From Viridibacillus soli (GTDB taxonomy: Bacteria > Bacillota > Bacilli > Bacillales_A > Planococcaceae), in contig NZ_JAEOAH010000022.1 in NCBI RefSeq assembly GCF_016612995.1, positions 1-64,000 on the forward strand: DNA of 64,000 bases, read 5' to 3'. The stretch's first letter is position 1, and each line of letters starts with the position of its first letter. This document shows positions 35,251 to 44,171 of this stretch, in pieces. The notes beneath the pieces are model-generated. The model did no database searches and had not been told where the DNA came from. It saw nothing but the letters and a program-made list of their open reading frames with translations. Position numbers and translations under genes: made by a program.

Positions 35251-35632
35251 TTCGGAATGTCCAGTTCCAGGCGCTAGCTGCTCGAGGTCGCTTCGGTCTC
35301 TCGGCACAAGACTGGTAGAGCGTCTTGTGTTCGAGTCCTCCAGCGCATGTCGCAGCTAAACGAGCGCCTTTCACACTTCGGAATGTCCAGTTCCAGGCGC
35401 TAGCTGCTCGAGGTCGCTTCGGTCTCTCGGCACAAGACTGGTAGAGCGTCTTGTGTTCGAGTCCTCCAGCGCATGTCGCAGCTGAACGAGCGCCTTCCAC
35501 ACTTCGGGATGTCCAGTTCCAGGCGCTAGCTGCTCGAGGTCGCTTCGGTCTCTCGGCACAAGACTGGTAGAGCGTCTTGTGTTCGAGCCCTACAGCGCAT
35601 GTCGCAGCTGAACGAGCGCCTTCCACACTTCA
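35251..35632. repeat. Tandem array of three structured elements, 126-bp period
   Basis: Three near-identical copies start at about 35255, 35381 and 35507, exactly 126 bp apart. Each has paired ends GGCGC...GCGCC and AGCTGC...GCAGCT and an inner stem CACAAGAC...GTCTTGTG, with CGAG...CTCG between. Copies differ by a handful of bases. Because 126 is divisible by three, open frames run through the array on the minus strand, but they have no ribosome site. The region from 35641 to the hemE promoter is AT-rich and otherwise empty. Confidence 0.93.
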
Positions 35633-35811
35633 ATAAGGCTTTATATAATATAGTTAGCAATAGCTTGTATTAATTAAACATTATAGTGTGCAAAATTAAT
35701 AATTGCATGTTTGATATATAGATTAAAAAGCAAAATATAGTAAAAGGATTAGCGGATTTTTTGATTGTCTGACATCTTTGTCAAAAAGTTGTCAACATTA
35801 CAAACAATTTT

Positions 35812-35840
35812 ATGACATTTCGGGCTGAAAACTATACAAT
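35812..35840 (+). promoter_or_regulatory. Sigma-A promoter of the hemEHY operon
   Basis: ATGACA, a 17-base spacer and TACAAT lie about 80 bases before hemE. Direct repeats of TTGTCAA-like sequence just upstream (35779-35795) could be a regulator site, but I cannot assign one. Confidence 0.65.
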
Positions 35841-35921
35841 AACATGGGAAACGACTATAGTGAAAACGGATACGAAAGTCGAAACGAATAACTTATATAT
35901 ATGAAGGGAATGAATCTATTC

Positions 35922-36971
35922 ATGAGAAAGATTAATGATACGCTTTTACGCGCAGCACGTGGAGAGAGGACAGCCTATACGCCTGTTTGGTATATGCGTC
36001 AAGCAGGGCGTTCACAGCCTGAATACCGTAAGATTAAAGAGAAGTACTCACTAGAGGAGATTACACATCAACCGGAACTGTGTGCGTATGTAACACATTT
36101 ACCAGTGCAAAATTATAATGTCGATGCTGCCATTTTATATAAAGACATCGTAACACCACTACCAGGTATGGGTGTTGATGTGAAGATAAAAGCAGGAATT
36201 GGTCCAGTGATTTCAAACCCAATTCGCTCTACAAAAGATGTAGAAGCTTTACGCGAATTTAATCCTGAAGAACATGTACCATTCGTGCTTGATACTATTA
36301 AAATTTTAACTGAAGAACAACTAGATGTACCATTAATCGGTTTTGCGGGAGCACCATTTACACTTGCTAGCTATATGATTGAAGGCGGTCCTTCTAGAAA
36401 TTATAGCTTAACAAAATCATTTATGGTATCAGAGCCACAAGCTTGGTTTATGTTAATGGATAAGTTAGCTGATATGATTATTGTTGATATTAAAGCGCAA
36501 GTTGGAGCAGGTGCAAAAGCATTCCAAATTTTCGATTCATGGGTTGGCGCATTAGACAAAGAAGATTACCGAATCTTTATTAAACCAGTAATGACAAGAA
36601 TCTTTACTGAGCTAAAAGAGTTAGATGTACCAATGATTACATTCGGTGTAGGTGCAAGCCACTTAGCAATGGATTGGCATGATCTACCAGTAGATGTTAT
36701 CGGTTTAGATTGGCGATTACCAATTAAAGAAGCACGTGCAATGGGCATGACAAAACCAGTACAAGGAAACTTAGATCCAACTCTATTATTAGCTGATTGG
36801 TCTGTTATTGAAGAGCGTACAAAGGCAATTATTGACCAAGGTTTAGAAATACCAGGTCATATTTTCAACCTTGGACACGGTGTCTTCCCTTCAGTAGATC
36901 CAGATGTTTTAAAACGTTTAACAACACTTATTCATGAATATAGCGCAGATCAAGTGAAAGCGCGTTTTTAA
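35922..36971 (+). CDS. hemE: Uroporphyrinogen decarboxylase
   Basis: This 349-residue TIM-barrel enzyme converts uroporphyrinogen III to coproporphyrinogen III in heme synthesis. Signatures are [17 protein letters not shown], the catalytic-site region [29 protein letters not shown] and [13 protein letters not shown] use ATG 35922 (MRKIND) to match the family; ATG codons at 35901 and 35910 lie upstream, and AAGGGA is about 12 bases before the chosen start, so the exact start is uncertain. It is first in hemE-hemH-hemY. Confidence 0.96.
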   Translation: MRKINDTLLRAARGERTAYTPVWYMRQAGRSQPEYRKIKEKYSLEEITHQPELCAYVTHLPVQNYNVDAAILYKDIVTPLPGMGVDVKIKAGIGPVISNPIRSTKDVEALREFNPEEHVPFVLDTIKILTEEQLDVPLIGFAGAPFTLASYMIEGGPSRNYSLTKSFMVSEPQAWFMLMDKLADMIIVDIKAQVGAGAKAFQIFDSWVGALDKEDYRIFIKPVMTRIFTELKELDVPMITFGVGASHLAMDWHDLPVDVIGLDWRLPIKEARAMGMTKPVQGNLDPTLLLADWSVIEERTKAIIDQGLEIPGHIFNLGHGVFPSVDPDVLKRLTTLIHEYSADQVKARF

Positions 36972-37006
36972 TAGGTAGGAAAAAATCTTTTGAGGTGAAA
37001 AATACA

Positions 37007-37942
37007 ATGAAAAAAACAATGGGCTTATTGGTAATGGCTTATGGTACTCCCAACAACGAAGATGAAATTGAAGCATATTATACACATATTCGTCACGGTC
37101 GCAAACCGAGCGAAGAACTAATCGAAGACCTACGTAGTCGTTATCAAGCAATCGGTGGTATTTCACCTCTCGCAGAAACAACACGTAAACAAGCGGCAGC
37201 TTTATGTGCTCGTTTAAATGAAGTACAAGATGAAGTAGAGTACAAATTATATATAGGTCTAAAACATATTGCACCATTCGTAGAAGATGCAGTGGAAGCG
37301 ATGCATAAGGACGGTATTACAGAAGCTGTTTCAATCGTACTTGCACCTCACTTCTCAACATTCTCTATTAAATCGTACAATGGTCGTGCAAAAGAAAAAG
37401 CAGCTGAGCTAGGTGGCTTAACAATTACTTCAGTTGAGAGTTGGTACAAAGAATCAAAATTCATCCAATACTGGACAGAGAAAATTACCGAAGCGTTTGA
37501 TGATATGCCTGAAGAAGAACGTAAAACAGCTTGCCTAATCGTTTCAAACCACTCATTACCGGAGAAAATTGTTGAAATGGGCGACCCATATGCGGATCAA
37601 TTACAAGAAACAGCAGATATTCTTCAAAAAGAAACTGGTGTAGAACATATGGCAGTAGGTTGGCAAAGTGCTGGACAAACACCAGAACCTTGGCTTGGAC
37701 CAGATGTACAAGATTTAACTCGTGAACTATACAATGAAAAAGGCTTCCGTTCATTCGTCTACACGCCAGTAGGTTTCGTAGCGGAACATTTAGAAGTTTT
37801 ATTTGATAATGACTACGAATGCCGCGTTGTTTGTGAAGAGCTAGGCGCTAACTATCGTCGCCCGGCTATGCCAAATGACGATCCTCTATTCATCGATGCA
37901 ATGGTCGATATAATTCATAAAACATTATCTTCAGCTAAATAG
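37007..37942 (+). CDS. hemH: Coproporphyrin/protoporphyrin ferrochelatase
   Basis: This 311-residue enzyme inserts ferrous iron into the porphyrin. It has the N-terminal [30 protein letters not shown], a histidine in [13 protein letters not shown] (about residue 120) and the C-terminal acidic [17 protein letters not shown] with the conserved Glu. In Bacillota the substrate is coproporphyrin (CpfC pathway). The ATG at 37007 follows GAGGTG; upstream GTG 36995 overlaps it. The gene lies 35 bases after hemE. Confidence 0.95.
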   Translation: MKKTMGLLVMAYGTPNNEDEIEAYYTHIRHGRKPSEELIEDLRSRYQAIGGISPLAETTRKQAAALCARLNEVQDEVEYKLYIGLKHIAPFVEDAVEAMHKDGITEAVSIVLAPHFSTFSIKSYNGRAKEKAAELGGLTITSVESWYKESKFIQYWTEKITEAFDDMPEEERKTACLIVSNHSLPEKIVEMGDPYADQLQETADILQKETGVEHMAVGWQSAGQTPEPWLGPDVQDLTRELYNEKGFRSFVYTPVGFVAEHLEVLFDNDYECRVVCEELGANYRRPAMPNDDPLFIDAMVDIIHKTLSSAK

Positions 37943-37948
37943 AAAGTG

Positions 37949-39373
37949 ATGATTGATGTGACTGAACAAAAGCAAAGGGTAGCCGTTATCGGTGGTGGGA
38001 TTACAGGCTTAACTGCTGCGTTCTATTTGCAACAAGAGGCTAAAGAGAAAAAACTTCCGTTAGAAATTGTACTAATTGAATCCTCTCATCGTATAGGTGG
38101 GAAGATTCAAACTGTACGTAAGGAAAATTTTATCGTTGAACGCGGTCCAGATTCATATATTGATAACAATAATAGTATGGCCAAGTTAGTAAAAGATTTA
38201 GGAATTGAAGACCAGCTTATCAGGAATGAAGCAGGTCAAACATTCATTACTGCTAATGAAAAACTATATCCAGTGCCAGCAGGTTCTGTTTTAGGCATTC
38301 CAACACAGTTATCTTCATTTTTGACATCCGAAATTGTATCATGGAGCGGCAAAATACGTGCTTTATGTGATCTTTGGATTCCACGTTCTCGTGTTCGAGA
38401 AGAGGATCAGCCATTAGGAAAGTTTATACGTAGACGCTTCGGTAAAGAAACTGTTGAAAACATAATCGAACCACTGTTATCAGGTGTTGTTGCCGGAGAT
38501 ATAGATCAGCTTAGCTTACAATCAACTTTTCCAAAGTTTATGAAGATGGAAAAAGAATATAGAAGTCTAATAACAGGAATGAAAAATACACCTACTGATT
38601 TAATTATTAAAGAATCAGTGGGGAATAAAAATCGTCCTTTCCGAACATTTAAGAATGGTCTTGAAACGTTGATCGAGGCATTGGAAGCCAGATTAGTAGA
38701 TACAACGATTTTAAAAAGTGTCAAAGTAGAATCGATTGCTAAGACAGCTCATCAAGTAACATTATCCTTGAATAATAAGTCCTCGATTGCTGCAGATGCA
38801 GTAATAATTGCAACACCACATCTAATAACACAAAAAATGTTTGCCAAACAACAATTACTACAAAGCTTGCAGCAAATTCCACTAACTACTGTTGCGACTG
38901 TAACGATGGCATTTCCTATTCATGCAATTGATGAGAATTTTACCGGAACTGAGTTAGTCGTTGCACGTAATAGTGACTTTTCTATTACAGCGTGCTCGTG
39001 GACACATCGAAAATGGCCGCTTGCAGCACCTGAAGGCTATGCATTATTAAAATCCTATGTAGGGCGTTCCGGTGATGAAGCGATCGTTGATTTATCAGAT
39101 AGCGAAATCGAAAAGGTCGTATTACAAGATTTAAATAGAGTAACCCCTGTAGAAGGAAATCCTATTTTTACAGTCGTTTCAAGATGGAAAGAAGCCATGC
39201 CTCAATATACAGTTGGACATGCTCGGCGTTTGGAAGCAGCAAAACAAGAATTGAATGAACACTATCCGACTTTGAAGTTAATTGGTAGTTCATATGAAGG
39301 TACAAGCTTACCCGACTGTGTCGATCAAGCTCGTAATGCTGCAGCTGAAATTTTAATAAATTTATTTGAATAA
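37949..39373 (+). CDS. hemY: Coproporphyrinogen/protoporphyrinogen oxidase HemY (CgoX)
   Basis: This 474-residue FAD flavoprotein oxidises coproporphyrinogen III to coproporphyrin using oxygen. It has the dinucleotide motif VAVIGGGITGLTAAF near the N-terminus, SSHRIGGKIQT, VERGPDSYI, and the C-terminal FAD site YEGTSLPDCVDQARNAA. It follows the hemH stop by six bases; ATG 37949 is used, with GTG 37946 and GTG 37958 as alternatives. It completes the hemEHY operon of the coproporphyrin-dependent pathway. Confidence 0.94.
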   Translation: MIDVTEQKQRVAVIGGGITGLTAAFYLQQEAKEKKLPLEIVLIESSHRIGGKIQTVRKENFIVERGPDSYIDNNNSMAKLVKDLGIEDQLIRNEAGQTFITANEKLYPVPAGSVLGIPTQLSSFLTSEIVSWSGKIRALCDLWIPRSRVREEDQPLGKFIRRRFGKETVENIIEPLLSGVVAGDIDQLSLQSTFPKFMKMEKEYRSLITGMKNTPTDLIIKESVGNKNRPFRTFKNGLETLIEALEARLVDTTILKSVKVESIAKTAHQVTLSLNNKSSIAADAVIIATPHLITQKMFAKQQLLQSLQQIPLTTVATVTMAFPIHAIDENFTGTELVVARNSDFSITACSWTHRKWPLAAPEGYALLKSYVGRSGDEAIVDLSDSEIEKVVLQDLNRVTPVEGNPIFTVVSRWKEAMPQYTVGHARRLEAAKQELNEHYPTLKLIGSSYEGTSLPDCVDQARNAAAEILINLFE

Positions 39374-39377
39374 ATAA

Positions 39378-39428
39378 GTCGTTCTTTTGATTGGGTAGAA
39401 AGTAACCTACAGAAGGGCGGCTTTTTTG
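39378..39428 (+). terminator. Terminator after hemY
   Basis: GTCGTTCTT pairs (with G-U pairs) with AGAAGGGCGGC across a long loop, followed by six T residues. Confidence 0.65.
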
Positions 39429-39474
39429 CGGCTAGGAGCCGTAATGTTTTAGTTAGAAGTTGGTGAACGGATCA

Positions 39475-39742
39475 GCAAGGACAGCTTCTATGACTGTAGA
39501 GGAAACTATTATGACTGAGAGCATAGCTTCTATGACTGGAGGGGGAGCTATTATGACTGAGAGCATAGCTTCTATGACTGGAGGGGGAGCTATTATGACT
39601 GAGAGCATAGCTTCTATGACTGGGGAGGAAGCTATTATGACTGAGAGCACAGCTTCTATGACTGGGGAGGAAGCTATTATGACTGAGAGCACAGCTTCTA
39701 TGACTGGAGGGGGAGCTATTGTGACTGGGAACCAACTTTTAT
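39475..39742. repeat. 21-bp tandem repeat array 2 (42-bp higher-order unit)
   Basis: About 12-13 units of 21 bp alternate between two types, TATGACTGAGAGCATAGCTT(C) and TATGACTGGAGGGGGAGCTA(T), giving a 42-bp super-repeat. The shared TATGACT is the complement of AGTCATA, the core of array 1, so the array lies in the opposite orientation. Frames on both strands are open because 21 is divisible by three; none has a ribosome site. No gene is seen from 39374 to 39851. Confidence 0.92.
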
Positions 39743-39749
39743 AACTAGA

Positions 39750-39780
39750 AACGCAGCTGAACAGGCCGCTTCAGCATTTC
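39750..39780. repeat. 3' end fragment of a structured element
   Basis: CGCAGCTGAACAGGCCGCTT followed by CAGCATTTCAATAA equals the 3' terminus of the structured repeats. The rest of the element is missing; the 21-bp array lies directly to its left. Confidence 0.75.
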
Positions 39781-39854
39781 AATAAATTCACAATTTGCTT
39801 GGCTTTCTTTCACTATTATTTCACATTTATAAAGTATTATAAGAGGTAGGGGTG

Positions 39855-40820
39855 ATGGATTTGAGAAGGTTAGTTACTATCATCGCGCTGTTTGTTGTGC
39901 TGTTACTTTCTGGTTGTGGGGAAGATGCGTATACGGCGATTCCTGGGGATGCTTCTTTTATTGCAGCCGTGAATATACAGCAGCCTTCAGTGACTTTTGT
40001 GAATGAAGATAGTAAGGTTTTTGCAACTTGGCAGCTAAAGAAAGCTTATACAGGCGCTACTTTGATTGGTCAGCAGTATTTACTCTTATATGGCAATCAG
40101 TTGGAGAGTGCAGAAGTATATAATTTAAGTACGGGCGAAGAGGCGTATTCCATTGCAACAGGTGTTGGAGTGACGAATGCCATATATTCGCCAAATGAAA
40201 AAATGCTCTATATTGCAAATGGTAAAACAAATCGCGTTACAGCTTACACGGATCATGGGGAGCAAATCGCTGAGAAGAAGGTTGGTAATTATCCGATGTC
40301 GATGCTCATTCATGAGCAGAAATTGTATGTAGTCAATTATAAAGATACGAAACTTTCGGTTCTGGATGCAAAGTCATTAGATGTTATGGATAAATGGCGG
40401 ATTCCCAAGTCCTCGCATGGTATGGTTATTGTAAATGATCGAGATGAGTTGTGGCTAGGCGGGCATGGTGAAGGTATGAAACCGAATACGACTGTCGATA
40501 TTTTTAATATAGATAAGGGACAGAAGAATAGTGAGCTTTCGCTGCCTATGATGCCAATCGGTTTTGCATTAGATGATGACCGAATATTTGTCGTGAGTCA
40601 TGGGCAAAGTCAATTATATGAAGTAGATTATGATGGTAAGGTAATTAATAAACAAGAAATTGGTGCGAATCCATTTGCGGTACAGGTATTTGGGCAATAT
40701 GTCGTTGTTGCAGGGTATGATGATCAAACATTATACTTTATGAAAAATAACAAAATTGCACATAAAATTAAAGTCGATAAAGGACCGTTTCAATTGATTG
40801 TAAGGGAGATGAGTGAATGA
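39855..40820 (+). CDS. Beta-propeller lipoprotein (YncE-like)
   Basis: This 321-residue lipoprotein has a signal peptide with lipobox LLSGC (Cys near residue 20) and a body of repeated four-strand blades typical of YncE-like/seven-bladed propellers: YSPNEKMLYIANGKTNRVTA, QKLYVVNYKDTKLSVLDAKS and FAVQVFGQYVVVAGYDDQTL. It would be anchored outside the membrane and could bind a ligand or partner. It overlaps the response regulator by four bases (ATGA) and so belongs to the same transcription unit as the two-component system. The start is ATG 39855, nine bases after GAGG. Confidence 0.8.
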   Translation: MDLRRLVTIIALFVVLLLSGCGEDAYTAIPGDASFIAAVNIQQPSVTFVNEDSKVFATWQLKKAYTGATLIGQQYLLLYGNQLESAEVYNLSTGEEAYSIATGVGVTNAIYSPNEKMLYIANGKTNRVTAYTDHGEQIAEKKVGNYPMSMLIHEQKLYVVNYKDTKLSVLDAKSLDVMDKWRIPKSSHGMVIVNDRDELWLGGHGEGMKPNTTVDIFNIDKGQKNSELSLPMMPIGFALDDDRIFVVSHGQSQLYEVDYDGKVINKQEIGANPFAVQVFGQYVVVAGYDDQTLYFMKNNKIAHKIKVDKGPFQLIVREMSE

Positions 40821-41500
40821 CATCCATTCTAATTGTCGATGATGAACAAGATATGAGAAATTTAATCGATATGATGCTCAAAAAGTCGGGCTTTCAAACA
40901 CTACAAGCTGAAAACGGTCATATTGCTTTAGAAGTGCTCTCTCAAGTGAAAGTCGATTTAGTGCTGCTTGATGTCATGATGCCGGGTATGGATGGCTTTC
41001 AAGTATGTGAAGAAATCCGTATGACTTCGAATGTACCGATAATTTTCCTAACAGCAAAAGATGCTAATGAGGATAAAGTAAAGGGCTTAACGATTGGTGC
41101 GGATGATTATATTGTAAAACCATTTACATCAACAGAGCTTGTAGCCCGTATTGTGGCGGTGTTACGTCGTATGGGAAATGTACCGATGGAAATGCATACA
41201 AAGCATTTATGTAAAGGAATAATCGAGCTAGATGAAGTATCAAGAAAAGTATTAGTAGTAGGTAACGTGATTCCGTTAACATTAAAGGAATTTGATTTGC
41301 TACATTTATTTATGTCGAAGGAAAATGCTGTATATACACGTGAACAATTACTTGAAAGCTTATGGGGCTTAGACTATGCAGGTGGAACTAGAACAGTAGA
41401 TACGCATATTAAAACACTTCGTCTGAAACTTGGGAAAGAAGCAGGGCAATACATTCACACCGTATGGGGGCTAGGTTATCGTTTTGAGGCGGTAATATGA
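40817..41500 (+). CDS. OmpR-family response regulator
   Basis: This 227-residue regulator has a receiver domain with ILIVDDEQDMRN (acidic pair), LVLLDVMMPGMDG (phospho-Asp about residue 52), LTAKD and DDYIVKPF (Lys). The winged helix ends with GGTRTVDTHIKTLRLKL and HTVWGLGYRFE. It overlaps the lipoprotein gene upstream and the kinase gene downstream, each by four bases. Its targets are unknown; the operon itself is a likely one. Confidence 0.93.
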   Translation: MTSILIVDDEQDMRNLIDMMLKKSGFQTLQAENGHIALEVLSQVKVDLVLLDVMMPGMDGFQVCEEIRMTSNVPIIFLTAKDANEDKVKGLTIGADDYIVKPFTSTELVARIVAVLRRMGNVPMEMHTKHLCKGIIELDEVSRKVLVVGNVIPLTLKEFDLLHLFMSKENAVYTREQLLESLWGLDYAGGTRTVDTHIKTLRLKLGKEAGQYIHTVWGLGYRFEAVI

Positions 41501-42888
41501 AAAAGCTGTCCACACGTATTTGGGCAATGATTCTAATCTTTCTTACGCTGACGGTGCTTTTTATGTATGTACTGACGAATTTTTTATATGAAAGATTATA
41601 TGTCAAAGATGCAGAGCAGTCGATGATTGAAGTCGGTGAAAAATTAGCGACAATTTATGAAGGTGGGCAAGTGACCGACGACTTTATTATGCAAATTGAT
41701 AATTATAATATGTATTCAGAAGTGGATATATTTGCAGTGAGGAACCCGCGTGAATTGAGTGCCTGTGTACCATTTGATATCGACTATAAAACATTAATTG
41801 GATCGGATGAGCGACAACAGCTTTTAAAAGGACACGCTGTCACGAAGATGGGGTACGAAGAACGTTTTAATCGGCAAATCATTTCGGTGATCATACCACT
41901 GACTGATCAAAATCGTTTAGAAGGCATTATTTATTTATATTTCCCGTTAGCAAAAATTACAGAATTGGCATCTAAAGAAGTCATTTTTTTATTAGGCAGT
42001 GCGGCGGTTTTTTTATTACTCATAGGTCTAGGTATTTATAAAGGTATAGGTCATATTATGAAGCCACTAAATGCTTTGCAAAACGCGGCAGAGAAAATGG
42101 CAGATGGAAATTATGAGACGCGGGTACAAGTTTCGTCCAAAGATGAGATAGGGCGGTTGTCTGTAACATTCAATAAAATGGCGACTGCGATTCAACAAGA
42201 AGATGAGGCGCAAAGGAACTTTTTAGCTACGGTGTCACATGAATTACGCACACCAATTAGTTATGTAAAAGGTTATGGTGAAGCAATACAAGAGGGTTTT
42301 ATACCTGATAAAGAGCAACATGAAACAATTGCCTTGATTGTCCGAGAAGCAAATCGTATGGAAAAGCTGACAAATGAATTATTACAATTATCAAGATCAG
42401 CGAATGTATCAGAGCCTATTATGTTATATCCATTGCCGCTCGCCGAAACGATTCGTGAGGTCGTATTGTTAACTGAGCAGCAGGCATATAAAAAGGATAT
42501 TACGGTAAATGTAGATGTGAGTGAGGATATTATTGTTAATGCCGATGAAGAGAAGTTGAAACAAATTTTCATCAACCTAATCGAAAATGCGTTACGATAT
42601 TCAAACGAGCATACGTCGATGCAAATAATTGCAAAAGAGACGGGGCAAATAGCTACCATTCAAATAAAAGATCATGGAATCGGAATTCCGGCGGATGATT
42701 TACCTCATATAACAGAGCGTTTTTACCGAGTGAATAAAGCAAGAAGTCGTAGTGATGGCGGAAGTGGATTAGGTCTTTCAATCGTTGACCAGCTCGTTAA
42801 ATTGCATGAGGGTACTTGGCAAATTGACAGTGTGCTTGGAAAAGGTACTACGATTACAATACAAATACCAGTAGTAGAGGAGTTTTAA
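41497..42888 (+). CDS. Sensor histidine kinase (HAMP-HisKA-HATPase)
   Basis: This 463-residue kinase has a membrane helix at residues 9-29, an extracytoplasmic sensor loop of about 130 residues and a second helix at about 160-182. A HAMP domain (MKPLNALQNAAEKMADGNYE), a HisKA with phospho-His in FLATVSHELRTPISYVKG and an ATPase with NLIENALRYS, DHGIGIPADDLP and GGSGLGLSIVDQL follow. The external loop faces the same compartment as the two lipoproteins of this operon, so they may present or modulate the signal; this is inference. Confidence 0.93.
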   Translation: MKKLSTRIWAMILIFLTLTVLFMYVLTNFLYERLYVKDAEQSMIEVGEKLATIYEGGQVTDDFIMQIDNYNMYSEVDIFAVRNPRELSACVPFDIDYKTLIGSDERQQLLKGHAVTKMGYEERFNRQIISVIIPLTDQNRLEGIIYLYFPLAKITELASKEVIFLLGSAAVFLLLIGLGIYKGIGHIMKPLNALQNAAEKMADGNYETRVQVSSKDEIGRLSVTFNKMATAIQQEDEAQRNFLATVSHELRTPISYVKGYGEAIQEGFIPDKEQHETIALIVREANRMEKLTNELLQLSRSANVSEPIMLYPLPLAETIREVVLLTEQQAYKKDITVNVDVSEDIIVNADEEKLKQIFINLIENALRYSNEHTSMQIIAKETGQIATIQIKDHGIGIPADDLPHITERFYRVNKARSRSDGGSGLGLSIVDQLVKLHEGTWQIDSVLGKGTTITIQIPVVEEF

Positions 42889-42890
42889 AA

Positions 42891-43400
42891 ATGAAGAAAT
42901 GGATGATTGGTTTATTAGTTATTTCAGGTTTACTTGCAGGATGTAATAACGATGATGCAAAGAAAGAGGACCATGTATCAAATAATGAAGGTACGTCTGT
43001 GGAAGTAAAAGTCGATATTTTAACACCAGAAAAAGCAGAGGCTAATAAAGAAATTGAGTTGGCTGCTCATGTGACACAAGGTGGAGAAGACGTTGATGAT
43101 GCAAATGATGTGAAATTTGAAGTATGGGAATCTGGTATGCGTGAAGATGGACAAATGATTGAAGGTAAACTTGATGGAAAAGGCGTGTATAAAACGACTA
43201 TAACTTTAGACCATGATGGTGTTTACTATATGTTTGCGCATACAAATGCACGAGGTCTGCATGTAATGCCGAAACAAAAAATCATTGTCGGTGATCCGGA
43301 TATGAGTACTGTCAAAGAAGAATCAAATGGCAGTTCAAAAGGAATGGAAAAAATGGATATGGACGATGATTCTGACTCGAAATCACATGATCATAAATGA
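42891..43400 (+). CDS. YtkA-like lipoprotein with His/Met/Asp-rich tail
   Basis: This 169-residue lipoprotein has a signal peptide ending LLAGC (Cys18). A YtkA-like beta domain follows, with PEKAEANKEIELAAHVTQGG, VKFEVWESGMREDGQ and KTTITLDHDGVYYMFAHTNA. The acidic C-terminal tail (GMEKMDMDDDSDSKSHDHK) could bind metal. YtkA-like proteins occur with copper or respiratory functions in other genomes, but no metal link is shown here. It starts two bases after the kinase stop and closes the four-gene operon. Confidence 0.8.
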   Translation: MKKWMIGLLVISGLLAGCNNDDAKKEDHVSNNEGTSVEVKVDILTPEKAEANKEIELAAHVTQGGEDVDDANDVKFEVWESGMREDGQMIEGKLDGKGVYKTTITLDHDGVYYMFAHTNARGLHVMPKQKIIVGDPDMSTVKEESNGSSKGMEKMDMDDDSDSKSHDHK

Positions 43401-43439
43401 AAATAAAATAGTAAATTGTTTTTTATGAAAAACACTTGC

Positions 43440-43501
43440 ATCTTTTAATTGTTGAGTGTAGAATAAATGACCAGATGACCAAAATGGTTTTCTGGTCATT
43501 T
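43440..43501 (+). promoter_or_regulatory. yhgD promoter with two overlapping TGACCA-N11-TGGTCA-type operators
   Basis: A promoter TTGCAT (-35, about 43435-43440), 17 bases, TAGAAT (-10, 43458-43463) is followed by interlocked half-sites. TGACCA 43468-43473 pairs with TGGTTT 43485-43490, and TGACCA 43476-43481 with TGGTCA 43493-43498. Both pairs have an 11-base gap. The outer arms AAATGACCAGA/TCTGGTCATTT followed by T residues could also terminate the upstream operon. The same operator occurs before yhgE. Confidence 0.7.
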
Positions 43502-43532
43502 TTATTTGAAACGGAAGTTGGTGAGAAACAAA

Positions 43533-44102
43533 ATGGACCGCAGACAAGAAATACTAGAAGCGGCTTCGAAGTCATTTTCTTTTTTTGGATATAAAGCTAC
43601 GACAATGGATCAGGTAGCGAAAATCGCGAACGTCGGAAAAGGAACAATTTATACGTTCTTTAGTAATAAGGAAATCCTTTTTCAAGAGATCGTCGTGAAA
43701 ATGATTCAAGAGATGAAGACTGCTGCAGACAAAGTGATAGCAGTTGATCAACCATTCCAAGAAAATGCACATGCGGTGTTAATGAAGGTTTTAGAGTTCA
43801 GAGAAGTACATCTTCTATATGCGAAATTGCTTGAGGAAGAAAAGGAACTTAGAACACCCGCTGTGAAGCATATGCTCATTCGAATTGAACAGGAAATTAT
43901 CAGTTATGTTGCAGAGAAAATTACGATTGCAGTAGACAAAGGTGAAATTCGAGAGTGCGAACCAGAACTAATCGCTTATTTATTATTAAAAGCTTATTTC
44001 GGATTTGTTGCGGATTGGGGAGCAACACATGACTTTGAACTATCAGAGGAAAAAATAGCTTCACTGTTTCAAGATACAATTTTCCGAGGTCTCTTACCAT
44101 GA
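43533..44102 (+). CDS. yhgD: TetR-family regulator YhgD
   Basis: This 189-residue regulator has an N-terminal TetR helix-turn-helix (MDRRQEILEAASKSF, TMDQVAKIANVGKGTIYTFF) and an all-helical ligand domain. Position before yhgE identifies it as YhgD. I use ATG 43533; the longer frame overlaps the operator region. It most likely represses itself and yhgE through the TGACCA sites described at 43465-43501 and 44124-44146. Its inducing ligand is unknown. Confidence 0.9.
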   Translation: MDRRQEILEAASKSFSFFGYKATTMDQVAKIANVGKGTIYTFFSNKEILFQEIVVKMIQEMKTAADKVIAVDQPFQENAHAVLMKVLEFREVHLLYAKLLEEEKELRTPAVKHMLIRIEQEIISYVAEKITIAVDKGEIRECEPELIAYLLLKAYFGFVADWGATHDFELSEEKIASLFQDTIFRGLLP

Positions 44103-44123
44103 GATTCTTTTTTTAAATAAAAA

Positions 44124-44146
44124 TGACCAACTGAGATATTTGGTCA
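44124..44146. promoter_or_regulatory. YhgD-type operator before yhgE
   Basis: TGACCA (44124-44129), 11 bases, TGGTCA (44141-44146), extended by an A/T pair to TGACCAA/TTGGTCA. Same half-sites and same spacing as at yhgD, 26 bases before the yhgE start. Confidence 0.75.
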
Positions 44147-44171
44147 ATCAGTTTTATAGGAGGAATGAAGA

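Noticed and set aside
35234-35626. 130-residue minus-strand frame over the 126-bp array
   Set aside because: 126 is divisible by three, so the frame stays open; the pairing and covariation of the DNA explain the sequence better than a protein.
39460-39744. Open frames on both strands over array 2 (MTESIASMTGG-like and SHRSYALSHNS-like)
   Set aside because: A 21-bp repeat without stop codons is open in several frames; no start signals and no known fold.
43465-43501. Inverted repeat read purely as a terminator of the upstream operon
   Set aside because: It has a T-run and might do so, but its half-sites and 11-base spacing recur before yhgE, so the operator reading is preferred.
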